Assembly: GCA_002731985.1 (NCBI GenBank)
Contig: PCCT01000084.1
Coordinates: 1 to 7,501, forward strand
Length of the DNA: 7,501 bases
From: Nitrospinota bacterium
GTDB taxonomy: Bacteria > Nitrospinota > Nitrospinia > Nitrospinales > VA-1
Direction: 5' to 3'
A model generated the notes under the pieces. The model saw only the letters and a list, made by a program, of their open reading frames with translations, had not been told where the DNA came from and searched no databases. Shown here piece by piece: positions 6,913 to 7,501 of this stretch (position 1 is its first letter; every line of letters starts with the position of its first letter). The position numbers and the translations under genes were made by a program.

Positions 6913-6995
6913 TCGAGTTATCCTAATTAGGCGAAAGCTTCCGTTAGTATGAGACGGAGTAATTATTCGCTCAATGCGATAGAGTAAGTCAATGC
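6913..6995. repeat. imperfect ~83-bp direct repeat, copy A
   Basis: This aligns without gaps for its first 36 positions, then with one single-base gap, to 7339-7420. Both begin TCGAGTTA, share CGTTAGT exactly 29 nt later, and end with the near-identical block CTCAATG-x-x-x-TAGAGTAAGTCAATGC. The 3' half is best conserved. This copy lies upstream of the start of the minus-strand dehydrogenase gene. Its last bases also form the left arm of an inverted repeat (6988-6997 with 7031-7040). Confidence 0.8.
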
Positions 6996-7040
6996 AGAAC
7001 AGAAGAGAGGGAATAGGCGAACCGAAGGCACTGCATTGGC
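6988..7040. repeat. 10-bp inverted repeat at the end of copy A
   Basis: GTCAATGCAG (6988-6997) pairs with CTGCATTGGC (7031-7040) over ten positions with one G-T wobble, enclosing a purine-rich 33-nt loop. The left arm includes the conserved GTCAATGC end of the direct repeat. Its function is unknown. Confidence 0.45.
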
Positions 7041-7282
7041 CTTTGTCCCTTTTACCCAACTTCATTTTGTGCAATTTCATTTGACTCTATGTGTCATTGA
7101 GCCCAATGAGGGCAATCGAGTCACCAAACTGCTCCAACAAATCTATATCTTGAAACTTTTTGGTGCTTGTCTATGTAAGGCGCATTGCATCACTTTTATG
7201 TGCATTGAAATTATTACCTGAAATACTTGCTACCTGCTGTCTTGTTTGTGTGAATTTTGTTTATACCGATTCTCTGCACTAT
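7041..7282. other. AT-rich spacer without a supported gene
   Basis: I see no credible coding region here; open frames of about 60 codons on both strands lack family motifs and ribosome binding sites. It holds a small perfect hairpin, TCATTG-AGCC-CAATGA (7094-7109), and a short fragment of the direct repeat (7116-7136). The segment is clearly AT-richer than the block after 7421. Confidence 0.6.
7116..7136. repeat. repeat fragment, copy B
   Basis: These 21 bases, beginning TCGAGT and containing CCAAACTG and CTCCA, match the first 22 bases of copy C (7339-7360) with one gap and few mismatches. The similarity stops at 7136. It follows directly after the 7094-7109 hairpin. Confidence 0.55.
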
Positions 7283-7336
7283 GAGTTTTTTGAAAGTAAG
7301 GTACGTCCAATTTTGGTGAATAATTGCTATGAATGT
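7280..7336 (+). pseudogene. relic of a planctomycete-type cytochrome c (PSCyt1) domain
   Basis: The plus-strand frame reads YEFFESKVRPILVNNCYEC, the distinctive opening of PSCyt1 domains, in which FFE-x-K-[IV]-RP-[IV]-L precedes a CxxCH haem motif. Here the haem histidine codon is GAT (Asp), and the next residues (RVTQTGPVHS) no longer resemble the family; the frame ends at a TGA at 7385-7387. The upstream part of the frame (7160-7279) is hydrophobic and could be a decayed signal region. Full proteins are many hundreds of residues, so this is a fragment. Similarity ends exactly where repeat copy C begins (7339). Confidence 0.65.
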
Positions 7337-7338
7337 GA

Positions 7339-7420
7339 TCGAGTTACCCAAACTGGTCCAGTGCATTCGTTAGTCTGGACGGGTTGATTATTTGCTCAAT
7401 GTCGTAGAGTAAGTCAATGC
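7339..7420. repeat. imperfect ~83-bp direct repeat, copy C
   Basis: This is the partner of 6913-6995. In this copy a stem is possible: AACTGGTCCAG (7352-7362 region) with CTGGACGGGTT (7375-7385), about ten of eleven positions paired counting one wobble; copy A does not keep this pairing. Its left boundary abuts the cytochrome relic. Its right end contains the stop codon of the minus-strand gene entering from the right, so the repeat may be the conserved 3' flank of a duplicated gene rather than an independent element. Confidence 0.8.
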
Positions 7421-7500
7421 TGGGGCGTAGGGAGGGCGTAGCCCTCCGACTCCACATCAAACGCCTCCACGCCTACCGCCCCATCCCACACCTTGACCCC
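7414..7500 (-). CDS. C-terminal end of an unidentified GC-rich gene entering from the right
   Basis: On the minus strand, an open frame runs from the window edge to TGA (7414-7416) and gives a 28-residue tail ending GVEAFDVESEGYALPTPQH. The composition (acidic, balanced, strong G/C at third positions) and abrupt GC rise at 7421 favour real coding. The same DNA contains the perfect hairpin GGAGGGC-GTA-GCCCTCC (7431-7447) and a longer imperfect inverted repeat (7421-7431 with 7472-7483). The family cannot be named from so little sequence, and a structured intergenic repeat is the alternative. Confidence 0.5.
   Translation of the reverse strand, partial: GVKVWDGAVGVEAFDVESEGYALPTPQH
7431..7447. 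repeat. perfect 7-bp GC hairpin with alternative pairing
   Basis: GGAGGGC and GCCCTCC flank the loop GTA. The outer bases TGGGGCGTAGG (7421-7431) can pair with CCTACCGCCCCA (7472-7483) with one bulged base, and GGAGGGCGT (7431-7439) can also pair with ACGCCTCC (7461-7468), which excludes the small hairpin. If the minus-strand frame here is coding, the pairing may be incidental. Confidence 0.5.
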
Positions 7501-7501
7501 G

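Noticed and set aside
6895..7080. A 61-codon minus-strand open frame upstream of the dehydrogenase gene
   Set aside because: It crosses repeat copy A and the 6988-7040 inverted repeat, has no recognisable domain, and has a Lys/Arg/Ile-rich composition typical of non-coding DNA.
6913..7420. CRISPR array considered because of the repeats
   Set aside because: There are only two full copies, imperfect, about 83 bp each and 343 bp apart, without regular spacers or cas genes.

Overview
The window looks like an accessory region of a Verrucomicrobiota (PVC-group) genome, probably from a free-living polysaccharide degrader. The basis is protein style rather than a marker gene: an ankyrin protein whose array ends in the C-terminal pattern HGGKT-x-x-ELK; a GH36-type enzyme fused to a five-bladed-propeller glycosidase; a lipoprotein with a TIM-barrel-like core; and a fragment of a planctomycete-type cytochrome c (PSCyt1) domain. 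The phylum call is inference from familiarity with such proteins, and no 16S or other marker is present.

Layout. (1) 1-724: the 3' part of a plus-strand ankyrin gene whose start lies outside the window. Its last codons appear frameshifted by one missing base. It is followed by the 14-codon remnant of the leader of a second gene that would have overlapped it by ATGA, and a 13-bp inverted repeat. (2) 794-3733, plus strand: a large secreted enzyme with an N-terminal GH43/GH117-like propeller and a C-terminal GH36 alpha-galactosidase-like catalytic domain. The junction between them looks abnormal. (3) 3769-6827, minus strand and convergent with (2): two genes, an NAD(P)-dependent glycerol-1-phosphate-dehydrogenase-like enzyme (upstream) and a 649-aa lipoprotein with a probable glycosidase-like barrel (downstream), separated by 89 bp that can fold into a nested hairpin. 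(4) 6828-7501: no intact gene. It holds two copies and one fragment of an imperfect ~83-bp repeat, several small hairpins, a PSCyt1 cytochrome relic cut off exactly where a repeat copy begins, and the C-terminal end of a GC-rich minus-strand gene running in from the right edge.

Possible joint role: the two extracytoplasmic carbohydrate-active proteins and the cytosolic-type polyol/sugar-phosphate dehydrogenase would suit a small glycan-use island, perhaps for galactose-rich (algal-type) polymers. This is inferred from families and proximity only; no transporter, sulfatase or regulator is seen. The flanks (frameshifted ankyrin gene, leader relic, cytochrome relic, repeats) show gene decay and rearrangement. 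The lipoprotein gene and the right-hand spacer are visibly AT-richer than the propeller-GH36 gene and the last 80 bases, suggesting a mosaic of different origins. I found no clearly new defence or mobile system; the propeller-GH36 fusion and the right-hand repeat/relic region deserve the closest look.
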